Positions 34,056 to 41,800 of a stretch of DNA of 45,000 nucleotides are shown one piece after another; position 1 is the stretch's first letter; every line of letters starts with the position of its first letter. The DNA lies in assembly GCA_009839505.1 (NCBI GenBank), contig VXPO01000005.1, positions 1 to 45,000 on the forward strand. The letters run 5' to 3'. Position numbers and translations under genes: made by a program. The notes under the pieces are model-generated. The model had not been told where the DNA came from. It searched no databases and saw only the letters and a list, made by a program, of their open reading frames with translations. The stretch is from Gammaproteobacteria bacterium. GTDB lineage: Bacteria; Pseudomonadota; Gammaproteobacteria; Pseudomonadales; Azotimanducaceae.

Positions 34056-34197
34056 CGACACCTTAAGGGGTGTCGTGGGAAATCGCCAGCGCGCGCGTCC
34101 GCGCGCCCTTCGGGCTCGATGGAAGTTCGCTTCGCGAACTTCCGCGTAGCGCCGAGGTGGCGGGTTCCTCGACGGACGAGAACGCCTCGCCGAGGCG
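34056..34197. repeat. chain of consecutive hairpins
   Basis: Between the stop of the dienelactone-hydrolase-like gene (34207) and the aldolase start (34030): CGACACC-ttaagg-GGTGTCG (34056-34075), GCGCGC-gtcc-GCGCGC (34091-34106), GCCC-ttc-GGGC (34105-34115), GGAAGTTCGC-ttc-GCGAACTTCC (34121-34143) and CGCCTCG-c-CGAGGCG (34183-34197). All stems are perfect. Possible terminators, mRNA-stabilising structures or a REP-like array. Confidence 0.55.
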
Positions 34198-34206
34198 CGG
34201 TCGCCG

Positions 34207-35091
34207 TTACGGGATGGTCGTGCCTGCGGCGTTGCGTTCCACCGGATTCTGCGGGACGCCGGGGAAGATCTCCCGGAACAGGTTCAGCATGCTCATGGTG
34301 GAGCGTCGGTCGGTGGCTTCGTGCAGTCGGCCCGGGGGTCCGAGCGTAGGTGGCAGGGCGAACCCGTGGGGCGTCTTGGCGTGGTGATGGAAGACCCAGC
34401 TCACCCCCGCCGAGTCCATCTCGTCGAAGAACCGCTGCTTGCTGTCGTCCGGAACGAGGGCGTCGTCGGCGCCGTTCTCGATCAGGATTACGGCGTCGGT
34501 GTTGTAGTTGTTGGGGCAGGTCTTGAGCGGCGGCCGGTCGATGCCGTTGCGGGCCGCATTGGGATCCTCGCCCGTCTGCAGGAGACCGTGGAACGACACC
34601 ACGCCGCCGACGTTGAGGCCGCCGCGGACGCACTCGATGACGGCCATACCGCCGAAGCAGTAGCCGATGGCGCCGGCGGGAAACGACGCGTCGACGGTGG
34701 GATGGTCGAAGCCGCGGTTCAGCCATTCGCCGAGCAGTGCGCGGAACAGTTCGTGGTCGTGGTCCATGGCGACGAGACCCTCGAAGCACTTCTTTTGGAA
34801 GGCTGGGACGCGGCTCGGATCGTCCGGCCAGACGCGCTCGCCCGGCGGCACGATGTTGCCGTATACATCGATGGCGAGACCGACGTAGCCCACCCGCGCC
34901 AGGTACTCGGCGACATCGACGTCGAAGAACTTGAGCCCCTGGTAGTTGTGGATGACCAGGACCAGGGGTCGCGGGCCATCGTCGGCCGACGGTGCCACGA
35001 GGTGTCCCAGGTAGTCGTTGCCGCGGAAGCTGAAGGCGATGTCGTCGCGGCGCAGGGCGGGCGCCGGTGGCCAGAAGTCGGGCGAGGGCAT
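34207..35091 (-). CDS. dienelactone-hydrolase-like alpha/beta hydrolase
   Basis: 294 residues. Nucleophile elbow GAIGYCFGGMAV with Cys145, as in dienelactone hydrolases, acid in ENGADDALVP (Asp209 or Asp210) and His242 in AKTPHGFALPP. VLVIHNYQGLKFFDVDVAEYLA carries the oxyanion-side turn. It could open a lactone or hydrolyse a short ester or thioester. ATG 35091 (MPSPDFWPPAP). It follows the hexosaminidase-kinase gene after 114 bp on the same strand and has its own possible promoter. Confidence 0.88.
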   Translation of the reverse strand: MPSPDFWPPAPALRRDDIAFSFRGNDYLGHLVAPSADDGPRPLVLVIHNYQGLKFFDVDVAEYLARVGYVGLAIDVYGNIVPPGERVWPDDPSRVPAFQKKCFEGLVAMDHDHELFRALLGEWLNRGFDHPTVDASFPAGAIGYCFGGMAVIECVRGGLNVGGVVSFHGLLQTGEDPNAARNGIDRPPLKTCPNNYNTDAVILIENGADDALVPDDSKQRFFDEMDSAGVSWVFHHHAKTPHGFALPPTLGPPGRLHEATDRRSTMSMLNLFREIFPGVPQNPVERNAAGTTIP

Positions 35092-35125
35092 GGTTCGTTC
35101 TCTGTGGAGGAATTGGAGAACGATG

Positions 35126-35152
35126 ATGCTATGTCCACCGCGACCCGATCAA
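35126..35152 (-). promoter_or_regulatory. possible promoter for the dienelactone-hydrolase-like gene
   Basis: On the minus strand TTGATC (35152-35147) and TAGCAT (35131-35126) lie 15 bases apart, about 35 bases before the ATG at 35091. Spacing is short, so the call is weak. Confidence 0.3.
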
Positions 35153-35205
35153 ATCGTTACAAGCATCTTCCTTTGCCCGCGCGGTGGCTGTCCCTGTTTG
35201 CCGCC

Positions 35206-38052
35206 CTATTTGCCGCCGGATGTACACGCCTTTTCGATCATGAGAGCCATGTCGTCTTCCGCCTCGAGGAATCGGTGCGCGAGTTCGAGTTGGGACTTGG
35301 CACGCAGCAGGTTGTCACCGCGTTGCGCGATCTTGAAGTAGAGGTCGCCCTGGAGGTGGTCGGTGAGAAAACGGATCGCCAGCATGAAGCTCATGTAGGC
35401 GGGCGCGGCGGCGTAGCGTGCCAGGTCGTCGACCTTGCCGAACGCCGAGAAGAATCCCTGGCACAAGCTCTCGAACCGGAAGACGGAAAACGGTGCGGCG
35501 TCGTGCGTCTCCTCGGTGCCAGCAAAGGCGGAGCGGACGAGATCGCCGAAATCCCAGGCGGGATCGCCCAGCATGAGCGTGTCGAGATCGATCACCGCGA
35601 TCACCTCGTCCTGGGTCGGATGGAACAGCAGGTTGTTGACCTTGCAGTCCCCGTGGATGACGCGTTGCGGTTCGCCCGGCCGAAACCTGTCCCGCAGGCC
35701 GTTGATCTCGCGGATCAGCGGGCCGCCATCGGACACCGCGTCCAATGCCGCGAGGTAGTGTTCGAGGTCGAGGAAGCCGTCGATGACGGGTTCCAACGGT
35801 TCGCGGAAATCAGCGAAGGTCGCCAAGAAACCTCCGAACGCTTCGCCGGCGGGTGCGAGCAGTTCGTCGGGCAGGGTCTGGAAGCTGCGCGAGGGGACGT
35901 GAGGGAATACGCGCCACACGTCGCCGTTGGCATCCGTGGCGTAAGGTTCGCCATCGGAGGTGGCCACGGGGGGCAACAGCAGCTTGCCGCCCTCGTGGCG
36001 GAGCGCCATGGCCAGGTTGCGCATCAGCGCTTCCGGGCTACGGAAGACCGCGCGATTGAGGCCTTGCAGGATGTGACGTCCGCCGACCAGGTAGGTGTCG
36101 TTGATGTGTCCGGCGTCGATGGGTTCCAGGGAGCCAGTCACCTCCGGCCATGATCGGAGGGCTGCCCGGGCGCGGTTCGAGTCGACCGGGGCAGTCCTGG
36201 ACTGCCACTCGGAGACGGCCTGGGCGATCGGCAGCACGTATTCCCCGAAAGGACCGGCGAGGGTGCCGAAGTCGGCGGGAGTTCCGGCGTCGCTGTCCGA
36301 GTCGCCAGCGACGATGTCGGCGATTCGGGCCAAGGCGTCCGACACGTGGCCGAGTTCCTCCTGCAACTCCGGATGCCGCGCCAAGGCAGCCTGCTGTCTG
36401 CGCCAGCCGTCGATCCACGCATCCATCGGTGCGCCGGCGGCGAGGTCGGCTTCGGCGCGGCGGGAGGCCAAGCTCTCCGGAGGGATCCGGTCCACGATCC
36501 GGTCGAGTGGCGTCGTGGTGTCGTAGGGTCGCGGCTCGGCTTCGCCGCCGAGACCGCTTACCCGCCGCTGGAACTCCGTCGGACCGAGAAGCCGGACGTA
36601 CCATTTCACCGGTTCGAGCATCTCGATGAGTCTCGCCAGCTCGGGATGGTCTTTCGTCGCGCGCTCGTCCTCGGGAACCACGCCGAGCGTGGCTAGCGTC
36701 CGCCGGGTCGCCGCCATGCGTCGGTAGACATCCGCCGTGTTCGCGCCTGCGCCGTTCCACAGACGTTCCGCGATTGCCGGCAGGCGACTCCACACACGGG
36801 CGTCCAGCAGGTCGTCGGCAACCAGCTCCGACCAAAGGCACGCCTCACCGCCAAGAACCCGGCCCGATGGGTTCGAAGGCTGCAGAGTAGATTCGGCGAA
36901 CTCGCGGGCGAAGTCGCGCATCCACTCGAGCCCTTGGCGGACATGGGCGAGCCTGGGGTGAGCAAGCATCGCCCGTTCCGTATCCGGGGAAGCGGTTGCG
37001 GGATCAAAGGCGGCGTGGACGTCGGCTGGATAGAACAGGTCCAGGTAGTAGGGCGCGGACACGACGCAGTCGTGGCCGGCGTCGAGCGCGGCGTCGCGGG
37101 CTGCCAGACCTCGCCAGGCCTGCACAGCGGCCCGGGTGGGCAACTCGGGGTGCAGACATTCGTCCCAACCCAGGGCGCGTCTGCCGAGCGCCCCGATCCG
37201 GTCCACGACGTGCCGATGGAAAGCGGTACAGTCGCGGCCGACCTCGTCACCGCCGAAGTGCAGGAACTCGTCCGGAAAGACGTCGGCGAATTCCTCGAGG
37301 AGCGTGTCCACGGCCCGTTGGACCTGGGGGTTGTCGGTGTCTAGGCAGGCGTCGTGAACTCCGAAGCGCGTGCTCGGCGCAATGTCGGCAACGGTGTCCG
37401 AGACCCCCCATTCGGGATGCGCCGCGAGCCAGCTCGTGACATGGCCGGGCACGTCGAGCTCCGGCACGATCCTCACGGCCCGATCGGCGGCGTAGGCGAC
37501 AAGCGAACGCAGTTCGTCCACCGAGTAGGCCTCTTTGCTGGCCAGTTCCGGATAGGCCGCGGAGCGGAAGCGAAATCCCTGGTCGTCGGTGAGGTGCAGG
37601 TGCAGGACATTGAGCTTGTAGAAGGCCATGGCGTCGAGCGTCCGGCGCAGGGTGTCGAGGGTGATGAAGTGACGCACCGTGTCGATCATCAATCCGCGCC
37701 ACAGGTATTGTGGGGCGTCACGGATTTCGCTCACAGCGAGTTCGGCGCCGGCACTGAACTGCGCGAGGGTTGCGAGAGCCGTCAGTGCGCCCCATTCGTT
37801 AGCTGCTTCCACCCGTACGGTGTCGCTCACCAAAAGCCGGTAGCCGTATTCGTCGGCAAGCGCGGGAACCGCGGTAGGCGAAGCGTCGACGCGGAACTCG
37901 ACGGTGATGCCCATGGGCGGTATGCGTGCCACGGCGCGGCGCAGCCGATCCGTACACGCCCCTTCTATTTGGTTGGGGGTTTCGGATAGCGTGCGGCGCG
38001 GTCCCGGAACGACTTCCCGCGGGCCGGGCAGGAGCGCTTCGGCGCCTGTCAC
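35206..38052 (-). CDS. fusion of GH20 beta-N-acetylhexosaminidase and N-acetylhexosamine-kinase-like domain
   Basis: 948 residues, no signal peptide, so cytoplasmic. Residues about 1-115: GH20b-type N-terminal domain. About 115-500: GH20 barrel with WRGLMIDTVRHF, KLNVLHLHLTDDQGFRF, VPELDVPGHVTSW and catalytic Asp269-Glu270 in FLHFGGDEVG; a helical linker with conserved Trp follows. About 640-948: APH-fold kinase resembling NahK-type N-acetylhexosamine kinases: IDAGHINDTYLVGGRHILQGLN, catalytic loop VIHGDCKVNNLLF (His800, Asp802) and VIDLDTLMLGDPAWDFGDLVR. One polypeptide could free GlcNAc or GalNAc from an imported oligosaccharide and phosphorylate it. GTG start at 38052 overlaps the ribH stop by four bases (GTGA). 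Confidence 0.9.
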   Translation of the reverse strand: MTGAEALLPGPREVVPGPRRTLSETPNQIEGACTDRLRRAVARIPPMGITVEFRVDASPTAVPALADEYGYRLLVSDTVRVEAANEWGALTALATLAQFSAGAELAVSEIRDAPQYLWRGLMIDTVRHFITLDTLRRTLDAMAFYKLNVLHLHLTDDQGFRFRSAAYPELASKEAYSVDELRSLVAYAADRAVRIVPELDVPGHVTSWLAAHPEWGVSDTVADIAPSTRFGVHDACLDTDNPQVQRAVDTLLEEFADVFPDEFLHFGGDEVGRDCTAFHRHVVDRIGALGRRALGWDECLHPELPTRAAVQAWRGLAARDAALDAGHDCVVSAPYYLDLFYPADVHAAFDPATASPDTERAMLAHPRLAHVRQGLEWMRDFAREFAESTLQPSNPSGRVLGGEACLWSELVADDLLDARVWSRLPAIAERLWNGAGANTADVYRRMAATRRTLATLGVVPEDERATKDHPELARLIEMLEPVKWYVRLLGPTEFQRRVSGLGGEAEPRPYDTTTPLDRIVDRIPPESLASRRAEADLAAGAPMDAWIDGWRRQQAALARHPELQEELGHVSDALARIADIVAGDSDSDAGTPADFGTLAGPFGEYVLPIAQAVSEWQSRTAPVDSNRARAALRSWPEVTGSLEPIDAGHINDTYLVGGRHILQGLNRAVFRSPEALMRNLAMALRHEGGKLLLPPVATSDGEPYATDANGDVWRVFPHVPSRSFQTLPDELLAPAGEAFGGFLATFADFREPLEPVIDGFLDLEHYLAALDAVSDGGPLIREINGLRDRFRPGEPQRVIHGDCKVNNLLFHPTQDEVIAVIDLDTLMLGDPAWDFGDLVRSAFAGTEETHDAAPFSVFRFESLCQGFFSAFGKVDDLARYAAAPAYMSFMLAIRFLTDHLQGDLYFKIAQRGDNLLRAKSQLELAHRFLEAEDDMALMIEKACTSGGK

Positions 38053-38534
38053 GTGGTCCGGTCGGCGAGTCGGCGGCGCCAGTGAATCATCTCGATCGCA
38101 GCGGCCGCCGCCTCGATGCCCTTGTTGAATTCATCGTCCGCGGCGCGCGCCTGCGCATCGGCGAGTTCGGTAACCGGCAAGACCTCGTTGAGAATCGGTA
38201 CCCGGGACGCCCGGGAGACCTCGCCTAAGCCGCGCACGCATTCGTCGACGATCATCTCGAAGTGGTAGGTGTCCCCCTTGAGCACCACGCCGAGACAGAT
38301 GATGGCGTCGATGCCGGGATCGTGTTCCACGATCTCGCTGGCGGCGTATGGAAACTCCAGGGATCCGGGCAACGTGTGGGTCACGATCCGGTCCACGCCT
38401 CTCGCCCGCAACACGGCCTCGCACTTGGCTTGCAGCGATCCGACGATCTCCGGGTACCACTTGGAACAGAGGATTGCGACGCTCGCACCGCCGGAGAGTT
38501 CCGGAAGGGCATCGATGTCGATCGCCTGCTGCAT
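38049..38534 (-). CDS. ribH: 6,7-dimethyl-8-ribityllumazine synthase, divergent
   Basis: 161 residues, normal length. Penultimate enzyme of riboflavin synthesis, joining 5-amino-6-ribitylaminouracil with dihydroxybutanone phosphate. Seen: PGSLEFPYAASEI, LGVVLKGDTYHFEMIVDE with the catalytic His91, and the C-terminal NKGIEAAAAAIEMI. Deviations: the N-terminal R-F-N is SKWY, and the strand usually reading PVxFGVLTT reads PILNEVLPVT. No other rib genes are nearby. ATG 38534. Its stop overlaps the GTG of the GH20-kinase gene, so the pair is translationally coupled. Confidence 0.9.
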   Translation of the reverse strand: MQQAIDIDALPELSGGASVAILCSKWYPEIVGSLQAKCEAVLRARGVDRIVTHTLPGSLEFPYAASEIVEHDPGIDAIICLGVVLKGDTYHFEMIVDECVRGLGEVSRASRVPILNEVLPVTELADAQARAADDEFNKGIEAAAAAIEMIHWRRRLADRTT

Positions 38535-38606
38535 GGCAGGAGTGTGCGGGTAGCGGTCGAGGGGGGCAACCCTAGTGACTAGCCTGCCAACTCAACTAGG
38601 AAACCT

Positions 38607-38751
38607 CTGATCAAGCCCGTCCATGGGCTTGATCAGGAGCAAAACAAAAGCGCGGTTTTGTTTTGCTCACAAATTCAATGGCTTGCGCCATCGAATTTGG
38701 CGTCACATCCCTGTGCCGCGCTAGGGAAGCTCTTAATCAGAGCTTCCCTAG
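38607..38751. repeat. chain of four long hairpins after the LRR gene
   Basis: CTGATCAAGCCC-gtccat-GGGCTTGATCAG (38607-38636), GAGCAAAACAAAA-gcgcgg-TTTTGTTTTGCTC (38637-38668), CAAATTC-a-ATGGC-ttgc-GCCAT-c-GAATTTG (38670-38699, one mismatch) and CTAGGGAAGCTCT-taatc-AGAGCTTCCCTAG (38721-38751). The last contains the stop codon of the LRR gene at 38748. The four stems differ in sequence and lie almost end to end between the LRR gene and ribH, all on the minus strand. Confidence 0.7.
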
Positions 38752-41069
38752 AGCGTCTCAACACGTCCCCACAGGAGCGATCGTTGTGGTCGCCCCTGGT
38801 CGTCGACGAGGTCAAACCCTTGCATCTGTTCGTAGGGCGGCTCGCCGGGCGGCGGGTGCAACGTCAGCCGAACGTCGACGGACTCGTTGTCCTTGTCGGG
38901 GACGACGGTGATTGTCTGGCTGGCGACGGATCCCGCAGGAAGCACGACGGAGATAGCTCTCCCGGGTGGGGTACCTCCCGGTGAGTTGGGTACTGCCATG
39001 GTGCCACCGGTCGCTGTGAGGGAGGCCACTACCGCGACGGGGATGCCGAGGGGCGCTTCAATGACGTACGAGGTGGCGTCCGTCTGTCGGAGCTGAACGG
39101 GAACTGCAAACGGTTCACCGGGGTTCTTGCCAAGATTCAAAGTCACGAGTTTGTCGACACCAGCGAACGTGCCCGGCGGCAGTGCCGTTAGTTGGTTCTC
39201 CCAGAGGACAAGCTCACGCAGGTTGCCGAGATCCACGAACGGGTTCGGCGGTAGCGCCGTTAGGTTGTTCCCGGCGAGATCAAGGTATGCCAGCCGAGAA
39301 AGTCCATCGAAGGCACCGTGGGGCAACGAGTGCAATTGATTGCGGACAAGTGACAACCGCAACAGGTTGTCGAGCCCGCGGAACACACCGTCGGGCAGCG
39401 TGCGAAGTTGGTTGTTTTGCAGATCGAGCCAAGAGAGCTTGGAGAGTCCGCGGAAGATGCCGTGGGGCAGCGCCTCCAACCGGTTCCCGTCCAGCCCAAG
39501 ATATTCCAGATTCGCTAGTCTGGAAAAAAGGTCCTGTGGCAGCGATTCCAGTGCGTTTTCATCCAGCCAGAACAATTTCAGTTCGCCGAGATCCCGGAAC
39601 GAGTCGCTGTCGAGCGAGCGTATCTCGTTGCGGCTCAGGCTCAACGTCTCGAGGTACGACAATCCGTGAAGAGTCGAGGCGGGAAGCGACAAGATGCGAT
39701 TGCCCGACAACCCCAGTTGAGATAATCGGGACGTGTCGACGAACAGGTCTTCCGGCAAGCTTTCCAGTTCGTTACCGCTGAGTTCCAACTCCACGAGCGC
39801 GTGCAAGCCGGACAAGCTCTCGCGGCCAATCGATTTGAGGTCGTTGGAAGAGAGGACCAGCCGTTCGAGCTTTCGGAGGCCGCGGAACACGCCTTCCGGC
39901 AGCGAAGACAGGTCGTTCCTATAGAGTTCGAGCACCCGAAGTTCGGCTAGGCCACGGAACATGCCCTCGTGCAAGGCGGACAGTTCGTTCTCGTGGAGAT
40001 CGATCAGGCGAAGCTCAGAGAGGCCGGCGAACTGCGCGGCGGAAAGTTCGCTCAATTGGTTCCGCTGGAGGCGTATTTCGTGCAGGTTTTGGAGATTCGA
40101 AAACAACCCCGGCGGCAACGAGCGAAGCTGGTTTCTTTCGAGGTGCAATCGTTCAAGCTTGACGAGATCGGCGAGGGTGCGCGGGTCAAGTTCAGCCAAT
40201 CGGTTGTCGTTGAGGTGGAGGTGGCGGAGTTCGAAGAGACCCCCCAAGATATCTACGGGTAGTGCATCGAGCCGGTTCGACGCCAGTCCGAGATAGATCA
40301 GCTTGGGCGTATTGGCCGTCAGCCGCGGTGGCAAGCTATCGAGCCGATTGTTAGCAAGCTCCAGATGGGCCAAGGATGGGTTCTCATCGAAGAGGCCCGC
40401 AGGCAACGTCTCTAGCCCGTTGGCGCGCAGATTCAGGATTTGCAGAGCTTCCAGTCCCCGGAACGCCTGAGGAGAAAGCACGGTTAGCTCGTTGACCTGC
40501 AGGTTCAACTGTCGAAGGTTGCCGAGCCCGTGGAACACCCCGTCGGGTAGTGCGGACAGGGCGTTCGACCAAAGGTCGAGTCGCTCAAGGTTGGTGAGTC
40601 CTTCAAAAGCGTTTGCGTCGAAGGTCGACAGACGGTTCGCCCACAGGTCCAGCCGCTTCAGTTCGGCCGGGCCATGGAAAGCCCCGCGTGGCAATTCGAC
40701 GAGACGGTTGTCGCCCAAGGCTAGTCTTTCGAGTCGGGGAACGCCTGCCAAGAACCCTGCGGGTAGCGTGGCGATCTGGTTCTGGTCGAGAAGCAATTCG
40801 GTCAGATTGACCAGGCCGTCGAAGTCTTCCGCCGCAAGGGATTCGATTGCCTTTTGGCGGAGATTCAGCGTCCCCTCAATGCCAGCGAGGTCGCTGGCGG
40901 TGACCTGGCCGCAATCGTGGACTGCGGCAAGCTTGCGGATAATCGCGTCCCTGACCGGTTCGGTTCGGGTGCAGATGCCTTGGGCCGCTGCCACGACACA
41001 CATGGCGATGCCCATGACAGCCAGTGCGACCTGAACGGATGACGAACGGTACCGGGGCAGCTCGGCCAT
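38748..41069 (-). CDS. exported leucine-rich-repeat protein, 24 typical repeats
   Basis: 773 residues. Signal peptide (VALAVMGIAMCVVAAAQG), then an LRR N-cap with two cysteines (ICTRTEPVRDAIIRKLAA, VHDCGQVTASDLAG), then about 24 repeats of 24 residues, consensus LxxLxLxxNxLxxLPxGxFxGLxx, the eukaryote-like typical class. A C-cap begins NPGEPFAVPVQLRQTDA, followed by a beta-rich tail ending VETL. N-cap and C-cap match the LRR module in the gene at 41790. ATG 41069 overlaps the previous stop by one base (TGATG), so it is coupled. Likely secreted or surface protein that binds other proteins or glycans; no catalytic domain seen. Confidence 0.88.
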   Translation of the reverse strand: MAELPRYRSSSVQVALAVMGIAMCVVAAAQGICTRTEPVRDAIIRKLAAVHDCGQVTASDLAGIEGTLNLRQKAIESLAAEDFDGLVNLTELLLDQNQIATLPAGFLAGVPRLERLALGDNRLVELPRGAFHGPAELKRLDLWANRLSTFDANAFEGLTNLERLDLWSNALSALPDGVFHGLGNLRQLNLQVNELTVLSPQAFRGLEALQILNLRANGLETLPAGLFDENPSLAHLELANNRLDSLPPRLTANTPKLIYLGLASNRLDALPVDILGGLFELRHLHLNDNRLAELDPRTLADLVKLERLHLERNQLRSLPPGLFSNLQNLHEIRLQRNQLSELSAAQFAGLSELRLIDLHENELSALHEGMFRGLAELRVLELYRNDLSSLPEGVFRGLRKLERLVLSSNDLKSIGRESLSGLHALVELELSGNELESLPEDLFVDTSRLSQLGLSGNRILSLPASTLHGLSYLETLSLSRNEIRSLDSDSFRDLGELKLFWLDENALESLPQDLFSRLANLEYLGLDGNRLEALPHGIFRGLSKLSWLDLQNNQLRTLPDGVFRGLDNLLRLSLVRNQLHSLPHGAFDGLSRLAYLDLAGNNLTALPPNPFVDLGNLRELVLWENQLTALPPGTFAGVDKLVTLNLGKNPGEPFAVPVQLRQTDATSYVIEAPLGIPVAVVASLTATGGTMAVPNSPGGTPPGRAISVVLPAGSVASQTITVVPDKDNESVDVRLTLHPPPGEPPYEQMQGFDLVDDQGRPQRSLLWGRVETL

Positions 41070-41800
41070 CAGTTCTCCCCCATCGAGCCATGGTTGGCTC
41101 GTAGAGCGTTCTCGGCCGCCATCCGAAGTTCACGTTCGTCTGCTTCCCCGTCAATGAACTGCCTGAGAACCCGGACCAACTTGACGAGCTGGCCCGCCTC
41201 GGTAGCCGAGCCGGGCTCGTGGGCGCTGCCGACACTGCCGCGACTGAAGAAGTAGTAGCTGACTCCGTCAAGTACCACCCATTCGACATCGCCGTCGATT
41301 ATTGGGCGGTTGGAACGCGCATTCGCCAATGCGCGCCGAATCGCGGAGACAGACGCGGTGGCAATCTCGGGGTGTAGCAGCTTGGATTCGATCGCAATGC
41401 GGAGCGCCTCGTCATGGGCCAGATCCTGCAAGGGAAGTCCGAGCTCCGGTTCGCGCTTCTCGACAGTCATCCCGCCGTCCGCTTCGCGGAACAGCACGAC
41501 GTGAGGCAAAAAAAAGCTTGGCAGCACGAGCACGCCGAACTCCGTGGCGGGGAGGGTTCCGTGGGCGAGTTCCGGGAACAGGATCCGTGCCGCGTGCGCC
41601 ATCGAGCGTTCGACGGGGTCGCCGGTTGCCATCTCCGCCAAGGACCGTGCCGGGGCCAGGTATGGATGGTGCGGAGGAAGCGTCGTAACTTCGTCCTCAT
41701 TGGCGGCATGGCTCGCGCTGATCCAGAGAGTGGCGGCGATGGTGCCAACCAATGCTCGCCTACCCACCGCGTGGAATCCCCGCCTGCGTTCAGCTTTCAC
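41069..41800 (-). CDS. exported protein of unknown function in the LRR operon
   Basis: 243 residues, GTG start at 41800. N-terminus MKAERRRGFHAVGRRALVGTIAATLWISASHA is a strong signal peptide. The mature part is mixed alpha-beta with FGVLVLPSFFLPHVVLFREADGG and DGDVEWVVLDGVSYYFFSRG as probable strands; no motif recognised. It overlaps the upstream spondin gene by 11 bases and the downstream LRR gene by one, so all three are made together. Its compact length and position suggest an accessory or processing factor, but that is only inference. Confidence 0.75.
   Translation of the reverse strand: MKAERRRGFHAVGRRALVGTIAATLWISASHAANEDEVTTLPPHHPYLAPARSLAEMATGDPVERSMAHAARILFPELAHGTLPATEFGVLVLPSFFLPHVVLFREADGGMTVEKREPELGLPLQDLAHDEALRIAIESKLLHPEIATASVSAIRRALANARSNRPIIDGDVEWVVLDGVSYYFFSRGSVGSAHEPGSATEAGQLVKLVRVLRQFIDGEADERELRMAAENALRANHGSMGEN

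Noticed and set aside
34321-36153. 610-codon plus-strand frame opposite the hydrolase and hexosaminidase-kinase genes
   Set aside because: It crosses two real genes and an intergenic gap in antisense; no domain features.
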